Below are positions 16,354 to 24,867 of a stretch of 32,671 bases of DNA, piece by piece. The stretch spans positions 1 through 32,671 of the forward strand of contig MGZZ01000016.1 of assembly GCA_001802795.1 (NCBI GenBank), in the 5' to 3' direction. The notes below the pieces were generated by a model. That model had not been told where the DNA came from and made no database searches. It saw only the letters and a program-made list of their open reading frames with translations. Source of the DNA: Ignavibacteria bacterium GWC2_36_12. Lineage in GTDB: Bacteria; Bacteroidota; Ignavibacteria; Ignavibacteriales; Ignavibacteriaceae. A program made the translations under genes and the position numbers. How positions within the stretch are numbered: position 1 is the stretch's first letter; every line of letters begins with the position of its first letter.

Positions 16354-16374
16354 ATGCTGAAACGAGTTCAGCAT
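16354..16374. repeat. Perfect palindrome ATGCTGAA-N5-TTCAGCAT
   Basis: ATGCTGAA (16354-16361) and TTCAGCAT (16367-16374) form an 8-bp inverted repeat around ACGAG, between the divergent regulator and zinc-ribbon genes. From memory, very similar GATGCTGAAACRAGTTCAGCATGA units are dispersed in many Bacteroidota-like genomes, so a repeat element is more likely than a specific operator. An operator for the adjacent NtrC-type regulator cannot be excluded. Confidence 0.7.
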
Positions 16375-16398
16375 GATACAAAGAAGTAAAATATTTTC

Positions 16399-16414
16399 TG
16401 GCATATTGATTGTT
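16399..16414 (+). promoter_or_regulatory. Sigma-54-like promoter element upstream of the zinc-ribbon gene
   Basis: TGGCATATTGATTGTT matches TGGCACRN4TTGCW in the -24 block and TTG, with GG and GT spaced as GG-N10-GC should be. The -12 C is missing. It lies 136 bp before the start at 16550 and reads rightward. Upstream dyads (16354-16374) and downstream ones (AACCG-N7-CGGTT 16451-16467, GTTACCCTGTAAC 16491-16503) could hold regulator sites. Confidence 0.25.
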
Positions 16415-16549
16415 CCCTTAAACCTGAGGGTTGTTCATTTAATGTGCCTGAACCGGATTTGTCGGTTGAAAAATAATTCAAAAAATGTTAGTTACCCTGT
16501 AACAAAATTGCTCTTTGTTAAGTCTAATACTTAAATCAAATCGCAAAAC

Positions 16550-16759
16550 ATGACTAAACAAATACAAAAGGTAGAAACAAAAATCTATTGCTCGCACTGC
16601 AAAACCACTATTGAAAGCGTCTGGCTTTGCAAGGTCGAATCGATTATAGGACTAAGGTACATTTGTATTTGTTCAAACTGCAAAACCAACCTTGGAACTT
16701 ATCATACAAAAAATCTTTTCAAAGAAAACCCCGATTTAAGAGTCAGCCCAGCTAATTAA
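16550..16759 (+). CDS. Small zinc-ribbon-like protein
   Basis: This 69-aa soluble protein has two CxxC pairs, CSHC (14-17) and CSNC (42-45), in the arrangement YCSHCKTTIES and ICICSNCKTNLGTYH. That is enough for a single treble-clef or zinc-ribbon site; Cys27 and Cys40 are extra. No clear ribosome site precedes the ATG (CAAAACATG), as is common for weakly led genes in this phylum. It is unlike any named family I recognise. It sits alone, 191 bp before the transporter operon and divergent from the response regulator. Confidence 0.65.
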   Translation: MTKQIQKVETKIYCSHCKTTIESVWLCKVESIIGLRYICICSNCKTNLGTYHTKNLFKENPDLRVSPAN

Positions 16760-16889
16760 TCTGTCCGAAAGCGTACACAATTGTAACACTACCGTGCACT
16801 ATTATCAAGTGTCTTAGGAATATTTTGGCTGATATTACTGATGTGTGGTTCTATTTTTTGATGTAGGTATCTTCAAAAATAAACCCAAA

Positions 16890-16905
16890 GGGCATATTAG
16901 TTGAC
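16890..16905 (+). promoter_or_regulatory. Sigma-54-like element before the transporter operon
   Basis: GGGCATATTAGTTGAC has GG and GA in the GG-N10-GC register and shares GGCATATT-N2-TTG with the box at 16399. It ends 45 bp before the first gene of the operon, a plausible distance. The missing -12 C makes it tentative. Confidence 0.3.
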
Positions 16906-16950
16906 TCAGGTTACCATTATTTAGAAAAAATATCTTATCGAAACCCGGCT

Positions 16951-18204
16951 ATGGATAAAAAAATTGAAAAGAAAAAGTGGACTCCTAAAAGAATTTTAAC
17001 ATTCGGCGGTGCCGGTTTGTTATTCATCTTCATTATCTATCTTTTAATTTTTGCAGACAAAAGTTCGAGACTAAATGTTGAGACCGAGAGATTAACGGTC
17101 TCGGAAGTTAAACATGGTCCTTTCCAGGAATTCATCCCGATTACAGGAACAGTACAACCAATAGAGACTTTTTTCCTCGATGTTTCAGAAGGGGGAAGGG
17201 TAGTTGAAAAGTATGTTGAGGAGGGGGCTTTCGTTAATGTCGGGGACCCGATGATCAGGATGGACAATGCACAACTCACACTCGACGTTATTTATAACCA
17301 GGCTAATGTTTTCTCGCAAATAAATAATTTGCGTAGTACACGCCTTTCTATGGAACAAAGCAGGCTAAATCTTCAATCGCAGCTTCTCGACGTAGAATAT
17401 GATCTCTTAGATAAAAGAAGAATTTATGAGAACAACAAAATTCTTTTTGAAAAAAATCTCATCTCCAAAATTGAGTTTGACAGGTCTAAAGAGCTATATG
17501 AATATACATCTCAAAAGAGAAAACTTACGTTTGAAACATATATGCAGGATTCTTTATTCAGATCGCAACAAATTGCCCAATTGGAACAATCTGTAGAAAC
17601 TCTTCAATCAAATTTAACAGTTACAAAAACTCAATTGGAAAATCTAACAGTACGTGCACCTATAAAGGGACAGCTTACAGCACTTAATGCGGAAATAGGA
17701 CAATCAATTGCAAGAGGAGAAAACCTCGGTCGGATAGATGTTATTGATTCTAACAAAGTACGTGCTTCGATTGATGAACACTACATTGCGCGTGTGTTGC
17801 CGGGACAGATGGGTGAATTCACTTTTGCCGGAAATGACTACAAGCTCATTATTAAAACTGTTTTTCCGCAGGTTACAAACGGCAGGTTTGAAGTAGATAT
17901 GCACTTTGTCGGCGAAATACCAAATGGAATAAGGAGAGGACAGACTTTGCACATAAAACTTGAGCTCGGTGAACTTGGTGAAGCGATTACAGTTGACAGG
18001 GGTGGCTTTTACCAGACTACCGGCGGGCAATGGATATTTGTGATTGATGAATCAGGTGACTTTGCTGTTAAAAGAAATATTAAGCTTGGAAGACAAAACA
18101 CAAATGCTTTTGAAGTAATTGAAGGATTGAAGGCTGGTGAAAAAGTAATTACTTCTTCGTATGACACCTTTGGTGATGTTGAAAAACTCGTATTAAAAAA
18201 TTAA
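16951..18204 (+). CDS. Periplasmic adaptor (membrane fusion) protein of an ABC efflux system
   Basis: This 417-aa protein has one N-terminal membrane helix (about 15-35) after a lysine-rich cytoplasmic tip. The layout then is beta-barrel and lipoyl half (FIPITGTVQPIETFFLDVSEG, VVEKYVEEGAFVNVGD), a helical hairpin of about 95 residues (120-215, many Gln/Leu/Arg heptads), lipoyl return (LTVRAPIKGQLTALNAEIGQ), beta-barrel and a membrane-proximal domain ending VITSSYDTFGDVEKLVLK. This is the MacA/HlyD plan. The protein would link the ABC permeases in the inner membrane to an outer membrane channel, which is not encoded in the window. First gene of the operon; the next starts 17 bp on. Confidence 0.92.
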   Translation: MDKKIEKKKWTPKRILTFGGAGLLFIFIIYLLIFADKSSRLNVETERLTVSEVKHGPFQEFIPITGTVQPIETFFLDVSEGGRVVEKYVEEGAFVNVGDPMIRMDNAQLTLDVIYNQANVFSQINNLRSTRLSMEQSRLNLQSQLLDVEYDLLDKRRIYENNKILFEKNLISKIEFDRSKELYEYTSQKRKLTFETYMQDSLFRSQQIAQLEQSVETLQSNLTVTKTQLENLTVRAPIKGQLTALNAEIGQSIARGENLGRIDVIDSNKVRASIDEHYIARVLPGQMGEFTFAGNDYKLIIKTVFPQVTNGRFEVDMHFVGEIPNGIRRGQTLHIKLELGELGEAITVDRGGFYQTTGGQWIFVIDESGDFAVKRNIKLGRQNTNAFEVIEGLKAGEKVITSSYDTFGDVEKLVLKN

Positions 18205-18221
18205 ATCTTAAAGGAGCTAAA

Positions 18222-18911
18222 ATGATCCGGACCGCTAATCTTAGAAAAATCTATACTACTGATGAAGTTGAAACAACTGCACTGAATAATGTTAATATTG
18301 AAATCAAACAGGGGGAGTTTGTTTCAATAATGGGACCTTCCGGGTGCGGTAAATCTACACTTCTGAATATTCTTGGTTTACTTGATAACCCATCCGATGG
18401 TGAGCTTTTCTTTTTAGATAATGAAGTAGCAAAATATTCTGAAAGACAAAGAGCATTACTGAGAAAAGAAAACATTGGTTTTGTTTTCCAGAGTTTTAAT
18501 CTTATTGATGAATTAACCGTTACTGAAAATGTTGAACTGCCGTTATTATATCTCGGAGTGAATACAGCCGATAGAAAAAAGAAAGTTACTGAAGCTCTTG
18601 AAAGAATGGAAATAATGCATCGTGCAAATCATTTTCCCCAGCAGCTTTCCGGAGGTCAGCAGCAAAGAGTTGCAGTATCGAGAGCGATTGTAGGAAATCC
18701 AAAATTAATTCTTGCAGATGAACCTACGGGAAATCTTGATTCTGCAAGAGGCGATGAAGTAATGAGCATTCTTACAGGTTTAAATGAAGCCGGAACTACT
18801 ATTGTTATGGTTACTCACTCGCCAACTTACGCTGAATACGGCAACAGGATAATTCATTTGTTCGATGGGCACGTAGTTACAGAAAATTATAAAGAAAAAT
18901 TTCACGTATGA
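18222..18911 (+). CDS. ABC transporter ATPase 1 (LolD/MacB type)
   Basis: This 229-aa nucleotide-binding subunit has all motifs intact: Walker A GPSGCGKST (38-46), Q-loop FVFQSFN (Gln90), the family-typical LIDELTVTENVELPLLY, signature LSGGQQQR (142-149), Walker B LILADEP with catalytic Glu167, D-loop NLDS (171-174) and switch His199. It drives mechanotransmission-type transporters with FtsX-like permeases. AAAGGAG precedes the ATG. Its last four bases overlap the next gene as ATGA, so the two ATPases are made together. Confidence 0.95.
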   Translation: MIRTANLRKIYTTDEVETTALNNVNIEIKQGEFVSIMGPSGCGKSTLLNILGLLDNPSDGELFFLDNEVAKYSERQRALLRKENIGFVFQSFNLIDELTVTENVELPLLYLGVNTADRKKKVTEALERMEIMHRANHFPQQLSGGQQQRVAVSRAIVGNPKLILADEPTGNLDSARGDEVMSILTGLNEAGTTIVMVTHSPTYAEYGNRIIHLFDGHVVTENYKEKFHV

Positions 18912-19570
18912 TTAAAATTAAAAGCATAGAAAAGTATTATTCAGCCGGCTCACTAAAAACTTATGTTCTAAGAGATATTTCCTTAGATGTAAGGGAAGGT
19001 GAGTTCATTTCCATTATGGGACCTTCCGGTTCAGGGAAATCAACAATTCTGCACATACTCGGGATGCTTGACACACCAACAGCAGGTGAATATTACTTCT
19101 TTGATGAAGCTGTTCATAATATGAAAGGGAAAAAACTTTCGGAGCTTCACAAATCTTATATAGGATTTGTTTTTCAGCAGTATCATTTAATTGATGAGTT
19201 GACAGTTTACGAAAATCTTGAAACTCCTTTGCTCTACCAAAAAATAAAAGGCGATGAAAGGCGAGGTAAAGTTGCTGAGATTCTTGACCGCTTTAATATT
19301 GTTGCTAAGAAAGATTTATTTCCGAATCAACTATCAGGCGGGCAACAGCAGCTTGTTGCAATTGCAAGGGCAATTATAGCAAATCCTAAACTTATTCTTG
19401 CAGATGAACCAACAGGCAATCTACACTCTGAGCAGGGAAGAGAAATTATGGATCTTCTTAAAAAGCTAAACAAGCAGGGAACAACAATTATACAGGTGAC
19501 GCACTCGGATGAATTTGCACAATATGGCAGCAGAATTATTAAACTTAAGGATGGCTGGATAGAAAGTTAG
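18908..19570 (+). CDS. ABC transporter ATPase 2 (LolD/MacB type, variant D-loop)
   Basis: This 220-aa paralogue of ATPase 1 has identical motif spacing: Walker A GPSGSGKST (38-46), Gln90, signature LSGGQQQL (142-149), Walker B Glu167 and His199. Two positions differ from the usual: the residue after the signature is Leu and not Arg, and the D-loop reads NLHS (171-174) with His where Asp is typical. Catalytic Glu and His remain, so it should still hydrolyse ATP. It could pair with ATPase 1 as an uneven heterodimer, or each may serve different permeases of the array. The ATG overlaps the stop of ATPase 1. Confidence 0.95.
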   Translation: MIKIKSIEKYYSAGSLKTYVLRDISLDVREGEFISIMGPSGSGKSTILHILGMLDTPTAGEYYFFDEAVHNMKGKKLSELHKSYIGFVFQQYHLIDELTVYENLETPLLYQKIKGDERRGKVAEILDRFNIVAKKDLFPNQLSGGQQQLVAIARAIIANPKLILADEPTGNLHSEQGREIMDLLKKLNKQGTTIIQVTHSDEFAQYGSRIIKLKDGWIES

Positions 19571-19626
19571 GGTATATGGTATAGGTAATAAGGTATAAGG
19601 GATTATACCTCTATACCTTATACCTG
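19571..19626. repeat. Low-complexity inverted repeat (GGTATA-type hairpin)
   Basis: The + strand arm is made of GGTATA/AGGTATAA words (about 19571-19600) and the following arm (19603-19625) of TTATACC/CTATACC words. They fold back on each other over about 20 imperfect pairs. It fills the gap between ATPase 2 and the small protein gene. It differs in sequence from the GATTA-type hairpin at 1957-2050 but has the same build. Confidence 0.75.
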
Positions 19627-19651
19627 TTTCTAAAACAAAAAGGAGGTATTT

Positions 19652-19939
19652 ATGCATGACATTTGTGTACCGATTCCACATTTTAAGGATAATGAAATTG
19701 CTGAAGTCGAAATTAAAATTGGAGATAAACGATCCAGCTTTAATTTCAGGGTAGAATCATTTTCCTGGGAGTTTAGTGATTCAGATTTTTCAGAAGTTCC
19801 TATCGAACAAAAAATTGCACATCTGAGAAATAATATTGAAAGCTACGACAAAGGATGGGAGTTAGTCCAGATTTTTACTCCGCCACAGGGTTCAAAATAT
19901 ATACAGGTTCTTTTCAGGCAAAGAAAACTAAAGGAGTAG
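19652..19939 (+). CDS. Small protein of unknown function in the transporter operon
   Basis: This 95-aa soluble protein has a strong AGGAGG before its ATG and is placed between the ATPases and the first permease. It starts MHDICVPIPHFKDNEIAEV, has alternating strand-like stretches (EIKIGDKRSSFNFRVESFSW), an acidic helix (IEQKIAHLRNNIESYDKGWEL) and a final strand IQVLFRQRK. No signal, membrane helix or known motif. Its tight placement (15 bp before the permease) argues for a role with the transporter, perhaps as a cytoplasmic accessory factor; this is inference only. Confidence 0.75.
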   Translation: MHDICVPIPHFKDNEIAEVEIKIGDKRSSFNFRVESFSWEFSDSDFSEVPIEQKIAHLRNNIESYDKGWELVQIFTPPQGSKYIQVLFRQRKLKE

Positions 19940-19954
19940 AAAAGGAAAAATTTA

Positions 19955-22417
19955 ATGTTTGGCAGTTACATAAAAATCGCTATAAGAAATTTACTAAGAT
20001 TCAAAGTTTATTCGGCAATAAACATTGCAGGTCTTGCGATCGGGATGACTTGTTGCATATTGATTCTACTTTATATCTATAATGAATTGAGCTACGACAG
20101 CTTCCATGAAAAAGCAGACCGCATTTACCGGATAAATACAGATCTTAAATTCGGTGATACTGAACTTGCAATACCAGTTGTTTCAGATATGATGGGATCG
20201 CTGCTGAAACAGGATTATCCACAGGTAGAAGAATATACAAGAATTTATAATTTCGGGGGGAAAATACTGGTTAAAAAAGGAAGTGACTTTAATGTCGAAC
20301 AACAAGTAGCTTGTGCAGATTCAACATTTTTTAAAGTATTTACTTTTCCCGCTATTTCAGGGCAAACAGATAAAATTCTTAATGAACCCAATACTGTTGT
20401 AATTACAGAATCAATTGCAAAGAAATATTTCGGCACTATTGATGCGGTTGGAAGGACTATTGAAACTGATCGCGGCGTTACATTCTTCAAAGTTGTTGCA
20501 GTAATTAAAGATATGCCGGAGAATTCACATTTCAGATTTAACTTTCTCTTTCCTATGGCAAATTCGGGTTATAATAGTTGGGGTAATCTCGTCTCAATGA
20601 ATTTTCATACTTACCTTTTATTTAAAGAAGGAACCGATTATAAAGAGTTTGAAAAAAAGTTTGAAGATTATAATGATAAATATGCTATGCCTTATGCTAA
20701 ACGATTCCTTCAGGTCAAAAGTAGGGAGGAGTTTGAAAAAGCCGGAAATAAAATTGAGCATTCCCTTATTTCTTTGACTGATATTCATTTGCATTCTAAG
20801 CGAGCCCAGGAAATAAGTCCGACAGGTACAATAGAGTATGTTTATATTTTTTCTGCAATAGCTTTGTTTATACTGCTGATTGCTTGTATAAATTTTATGA
20901 ATCTGACTACAGCCCGTTCGGCAAATCGTGCCAGGGAAGTTGGTATTCGCAAAGTGCTGGGAACAAATCGTAAAAGCCTTATCATTCAATTTCTTATCGA
21001 ATCAACTTTGATGGCATTTATTGCAGTTTTATTAGCTGTTAACATAGTTGATTATGTTTTACCTTTCTTTAATGATATTGCAGGGAAAGAATTACAAGCG
21101 GGTAATTTATATTCCTCTTCAATATTGGTTTTCCTTCTCCTCCTTCCATTTATAATTGGAATTATTGCCGGAAGCTATCCTGCTTTTTTCCTCTCCCGGT
21201 TTATGCCTGCAGAAATTATTAAAGGGAAATTATCATCGGGCAGTAAAAGCGGAGGTCTGAGGAGCGCATTAGTGGTATTTCAGTTTGCCGCTTCAATCAT
21301 TCTTATAACGGGTACCATTATTATCTACACCCAGCTTAATTATATTCAAAATAAAAATCTTGGGTATCAGAAAAACCAGATACTGATTATAAATGATTCT
21401 TATTCCCTCGGAAATAATATTGATGCATTTAAGAATGAAATGCTTAATGTAAGCGGTGTAATATCAGGCACTATTTCAGATTATCTTCCCATTCCTTCCG
21501 AAAGGAATAATAGCGCATTTTTTAAGGAAGCAGGCATGGTTTCAGAGAGCGGACTTACAATGCAAAGATGGATCATTGACTATGACTACTTTAAGACACT
21601 TGGAATTGAGTTATCTGAAGGAAGAAATTTCTCACAGGAGTTTGGAACAGATTCTTCTGCAATAATCCTTAATCAAACAGCAGTTAAACAATTAGGTTAT
21701 CAAAATCCCATAGGGCAAAAAATATATACATGGGTTATCGGCGGCAGGTTAGTTGATTATAACATAATCGGTGTAGTAAAAGATTTTCATTTTGAATCCT
21801 TTCGGCAGGATATTGGTCCCTTATGTTTTGTACCTGGCGGGAGTGATGCGGTTTCAAGTGCTCGCTCTCAATATAAAAGTACCGGGCTTACATCATTCAG
21901 GATAAATGCTGCCAGCCTTTCAACTATATTAAAGGAAGCAAAGGCTAAATGGAAAAATATGTCTGCTTCTCTTCCATTCAGCTACAGGTTTCTTGATGAA
22001 TCGTTCAATGAATTTTACAAAGCAGATCAGCGCGTTGGAACAATTGCACTTCTGTTTTCGGCTCTTGCAATTATTGTTGCCTGCCTCGGATTATTTGGTC
22101 TTGCAACATTCCTCGCAGAACAGAAGACAAAAGAAATCGGGGTTAGAAAAGTTTTAGGTGCTTCTATACCTTCAATTATTTTGATGCTGTCGAGAGAATT
22201 TATCAAATGGATTATCATTGCTAACATAATCGCTATTCCTGTTGCTTATTACTTTATGAACAAATGGCTGGAGGAGTTTGCATATAGAATTGAAATAAGT
22301 TGGCAGGTGTTTGTTTTAGCAGGATGCATTGCTCTTGTAATTGCAATTTTAACCGTAAGCTTCCAGGCTATTAAAGCAGCAACTGCAAACCCTGTGGAGT
22401 CACTCAGATATGAGTGA
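19955..22417 (+). CDS. FtsX/MacB-type ABC permease 1
   Basis: This 820-aa permease is of the double-module kind common in Bacteroidota. Helix 1 (about 21-43) is followed by a periplasmic MacB_PCD domain (about 50-285). Helices 2-4 (about 292-415) carry the first FtsX block with the coupling segment REVGIRKVLGTNRKSLIIQF. Helix 5 (about 435-460) leads to a second periplasmic domain, and helices 6-8 (about 694-806) carry the second block, EQKTKEIGVRKVLGAS. It ends NPVESLRYE. It would act with the ATPases and adaptor encoded upstream. It most resembles permease 4 (27320-29752), for example IKIA-RNLLRFK-YSAINI at the N terminus. Confidence 0.93.
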   Translation: MFGSYIKIAIRNLLRFKVYSAINIAGLAIGMTCCILILLYIYNELSYDSFHEKADRIYRINTDLKFGDTELAIPVVSDMMGSLLKQDYPQVEEYTRIYNFGGKILVKKGSDFNVEQQVACADSTFFKVFTFPAISGQTDKILNEPNTVVITESIAKKYFGTIDAVGRTIETDRGVTFFKVVAVIKDMPENSHFRFNFLFPMANSGYNSWGNLVSMNFHTYLLFKEGTDYKEFEKKFEDYNDKYAMPYAKRFLQVKSREEFEKAGNKIEHSLISLTDIHLHSKRAQEISPTGTIEYVYIFSAIALFILLIACINFMNLTTARSANRAREVGIRKVLGTNRKSLIIQFLIESTLMAFIAVLLAVNIVDYVLPFFNDIAGKELQAGNLYSSSILVFLLLLPFIIGIIAGSYPAFFLSRFMPAEIIKGKLSSGSKSGGLRSALVVFQFAASIILITGTIIIYTQLNYIQNKNLGYQKNQILIINDSYSLGNNIDAFKNEMLNVSGVISGTISDYLPIPSERNNSAFFKEAGMVSESGLTMQRWIIDYDYFKTLGIELSEGRNFSQEFGTDSSAIILNQTAVKQLGYQNPIGQKIYTWVIGGRLVDYNIIGVVKDFHFESFRQDIGPLCFVPGGSDAVSSARSQYKSTGLTSFRINAASLSTILKEAKAKWKNMSASLPFSYRFLDESFNEFYKADQRVGTIALLFSALAIIVACLGLFGLATFLAEQKTKEIGVRKVLGASIPSIILMLSREFIKWIIIANIIAIPVAYYFMNKWLEEFAYRIEISWQVFVLAGCIALVIAILTVSFQAIKAATANPVESLRYE

Positions 22418-22461
22418 CGAAATCCCTACTGGTGGGGGTTGAGAGTTTGAGGTATGAATAA
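22418..22461 (+). pseudogene. Hairpin scar plus re-encoded permease C-terminus
   Basis: Directly after the stop of permease 1 comes CGAAATCCC (22418-22426), then a GGGGTT arm. Next, in another frame, is GTTGAGAGTTTGAGG-TATGAATAA (22438-22461), reading V-E-S-L-R-Y-E-stop. The same peptide already ends permease 1, but with different codons (GTGGAGTCACTCAG). The layout recurs at 32224-32266. Confidence 0.7.
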
Positions 22462-22475
22462 TAAGGAGAAAAACT

Positions 22476-24851
22476 ATGCTCAAAAATTATTTAAAAACCG
22501 AATGGCGAAACCTGAAAAAGAATAAAGTTTATTCTTTTATTAATATTGGTGGACTTGCCATAGGCATGACAGTAGCAATGATCATTGGTTTATGGGTGTG
22601 GGATGAATTATCATTTGATAAGTTTCATAAAAATTATGATCACATTGCTCAGGTTTGGCAGTTCGTAAAATTTGATGTCGAGAAATCTTCTTATAATTCA
22701 TTGCCAATTCCTCTTGCTGCAGAACTACGTAACAAATATCCTGAGTTCAAAGAGGTCAGCGTAACTACATACAATCGTAATGTCGTTCTTACATCCGGTG
22801 ATAAAAAACTTTCTCGCACAGGAATGTACACAGAGTCAGACTTCCCGAAGATGATGACACCAAAAATGATTTTTGGCACTTATAGTGGTTTAGCCGGCAT
22901 TCATTCCATAATGATTTCTGAATCGCTGGCAAAAGCACTTTTTGCATCAGAAAGTCCGATAGATAAAATTATCAGATTAGATAACAAAGCTGATGTGAAA
23001 GTAACCGGGGTATATAAAGATTTTCCTGGTAATAGTTCTTTCAAAGATGTGTTTTTCCTTGCTTCATGGCAATTGTTCACTTCGATGGACGGCTATGCAA
23101 AGTTTGCATCAGACCAATGGGATGAAAACTCTTTTCAAATATTCGCCCAGTTAAAAGAAGGTATTGATGTAAAAAAGACTTCAGCTAAAATAAAAGACAT
23201 ACGAATGAAAATGAACTATCCGCCACCCTACAAACCAGAATTCTTTCTGCATCCCATGAACCGCTGGCATTTGTATGGTGATTTTAAAAATGGTGTTAAC
23301 ATTGGAGGATTAATAAAACTAGTACGATTGTTTGGCTTTGCAGGTATTTTTATTTTATTACTGGCTTGCATCAACTTCATGAATCTTAGCACAGCGCGAA
23401 GCGAAAAAAGAGCCAGGGAAGTTGGTATTCGCAAAACGCTTGGTTCGGCAAGAAGCCAGTTGATTCGTCAATTCTTCAGTGAATCATTATTGGTCTCATG
23501 TATTGCTTTGCTTCTATGTTTGATCATCGCAGAGCTACTGCTGCCTTTCTTTAATAATATCGCTGACAAGAATATGGTCATTCTCTGGACCAATCCTTTT
23601 TTCTGGTTGATTGCCATCGCTTTTTGTTTGCTCGCAGGGTTAATAGCGGGGAGCTATCCCGCATTGTATTTATCATCTTTTCAACCTGTGAAGGTGTTGA
23701 AGGGAAGCTTTAAAGCCGGTCGTTTCGCTGCATTACCCAGAAAAGTATTGCTGGTTTTTCAATTCAGTATTTCTGTTGCTTTGATCATTGGGACTATTGT
23801 CGTGTTTCGCCAAATCTATTATGCTAAAGATCGTTCTATAGGATATGATTATAATGGTTTGATTGAAATGAGTATGAATACTCCTGATCTTCATAAACAT
23901 TACGATGCTATAAGGACAGACCTGTTAAATACAGGAGTGGTTGCTGAAGTTTCAGAATCGCGTGGTTCAATTGTATTTGACTATGGAGGCACGACTGGCA
24001 TTTCCTGGAAAGGAAAGTCGCCTGATATGTATCCTCTTTTAATGTCTAACGAAATCACTTTTGATTATGGTAAAACCATTGGTTGGAAAATTTTAGAAGG
24101 AAGAGATTTCTCTAAAAAATTTGCAACCGATTCTGCTGCAATGATCCTGAATCAATCGGCAATGCAACTGATGGGATTTAAAAACCCATTAAATGAAATT
24201 GTGAGATATGGCGGCAAGGATTACAGGATAATTGGAATTGTTGACAATATGATCAAAGGTTCGCCCTTCGAGGCTGTAAAACCATCGTTTTTTACAATAA
24301 ACTATAGTGCTGCAAATGTCATTAATATAAAACTATCTTCACAAACCGCTACTGGTATTGCTTTGAATAAAATTGAAGATGTTTTCAAAAAATACAATCC
24401 TGCTTCTCCATTTGAGTATAAATTTGTAGATGAACAATACGCCGCAAAATTTGATCATGAGGAACGCATTGGCAGACTGGCTGGTTTCTTTGCAATTCTT
24501 GCTATCCTTATTTCCTGTTTGGGTTTATTTGGTCTTACATCTTTTGTTGCAGAACAACGAACAAAAGAAATCGGTATCAGAAAAGTGTTAGGTGCTAACG
24601 TATTAAATGTCTGGCAGCTTTTATCCAAGGAGTTTTTATTACTGGTATTTATCTCATTGTTGGTTGCTTCACCAGTCGCCTGGTATTTTATGAATGGATG
24701 GTTGGAAAATTATGAATACCGGATAGAATTGTCGCTGTGGATTTTTGGTGTGGCTGCTTTCAGCGTTTTATTGATAACTCTGTTAACAGTAAGTTTTCAC
24801 ACTATTAAAGCTGCAACGGCAAACCCGGTTAAATCACTTAGATATGAATAA
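22476..24851 (+). CDS. FtsX/MacB-type ABC permease 2 (divergent lineage)
   Basis: This 791-aa permease has the same eight-helix plan as its neighbours, with coupling segments REVGIRKTLGSARSQLIRQF and EQRTKEIGIRKVLGAN and the end NPVKSLRYE. It is the odd one out. The N-terminus reads MLKNYLKTEWRNLKKNKV, the segment after helix 1 is YDHIAQVWQ where the others have ADRIYRI or similar, and the first periplasmic domain is clearly different. Sampled stretches reach about 45% GC against about 30% in permease 3, though this is uneven along the gene. It resembles Chitinophaga-type permeases from memory, so acquisition from another Bacteroidota lineage is possible. AAGGAG precedes the ATG. Confidence 0.93.
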   Translation: MLKNYLKTEWRNLKKNKVYSFINIGGLAIGMTVAMIIGLWVWDELSFDKFHKNYDHIAQVWQFVKFDVEKSSYNSLPIPLAAELRNKYPEFKEVSVTTYNRNVVLTSGDKKLSRTGMYTESDFPKMMTPKMIFGTYSGLAGIHSIMISESLAKALFASESPIDKIIRLDNKADVKVTGVYKDFPGNSSFKDVFFLASWQLFTSMDGYAKFASDQWDENSFQIFAQLKEGIDVKKTSAKIKDIRMKMNYPPPYKPEFFLHPMNRWHLYGDFKNGVNIGGLIKLVRLFGFAGIFILLLACINFMNLSTARSEKRAREVGIRKTLGSARSQLIRQFFSESLLVSCIALLLCLIIAELLLPFFNNIADKNMVILWTNPFFWLIAIAFCLLAGLIAGSYPALYLSSFQPVKVLKGSFKAGRFAALPRKVLLVFQFSISVALIIGTIVVFRQIYYAKDRSIGYDYNGLIEMSMNTPDLHKHYDAIRTDLLNTGVVAEVSESRGSIVFDYGGTTGISWKGKSPDMYPLLMSNEITFDYGKTIGWKILEGRDFSKKFATDSAAMILNQSAMQLMGFKNPLNEIVRYGGKDYRIIGIVDNMIKGSPFEAVKPSFFTINYSAANVINIKLSSQTATGIALNKIEDVFKKYNPASPFEYKFVDEQYAAKFDHEERIGRLAGFFAILAILISCLGLFGLTSFVAEQRTKEIGIRKVLGANVLNVWQLLSKEFLLLVFISLLVASPVAWYFMNGWLENYEYRIELSLWIFGVAAFSVLLITLLTVSFHTIKAATANPVKSLRYE

Positions 24852-24867
24852 ATAAAAGTGGAATAAT

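Noticed and set aside
16820-16840. TGGCTGATATTACTGATG as a sigma-54 promoter
   Set aside because: The second block is out of register (GG-N10-TG), a poorer fit than the box at 16890.
18908-19570. ATPase 2 as an inactive subunit
   Set aside because: Walker A Lys, catalytic Glu167 and His199 are all present; only the D-loop and the position after the signature differ.
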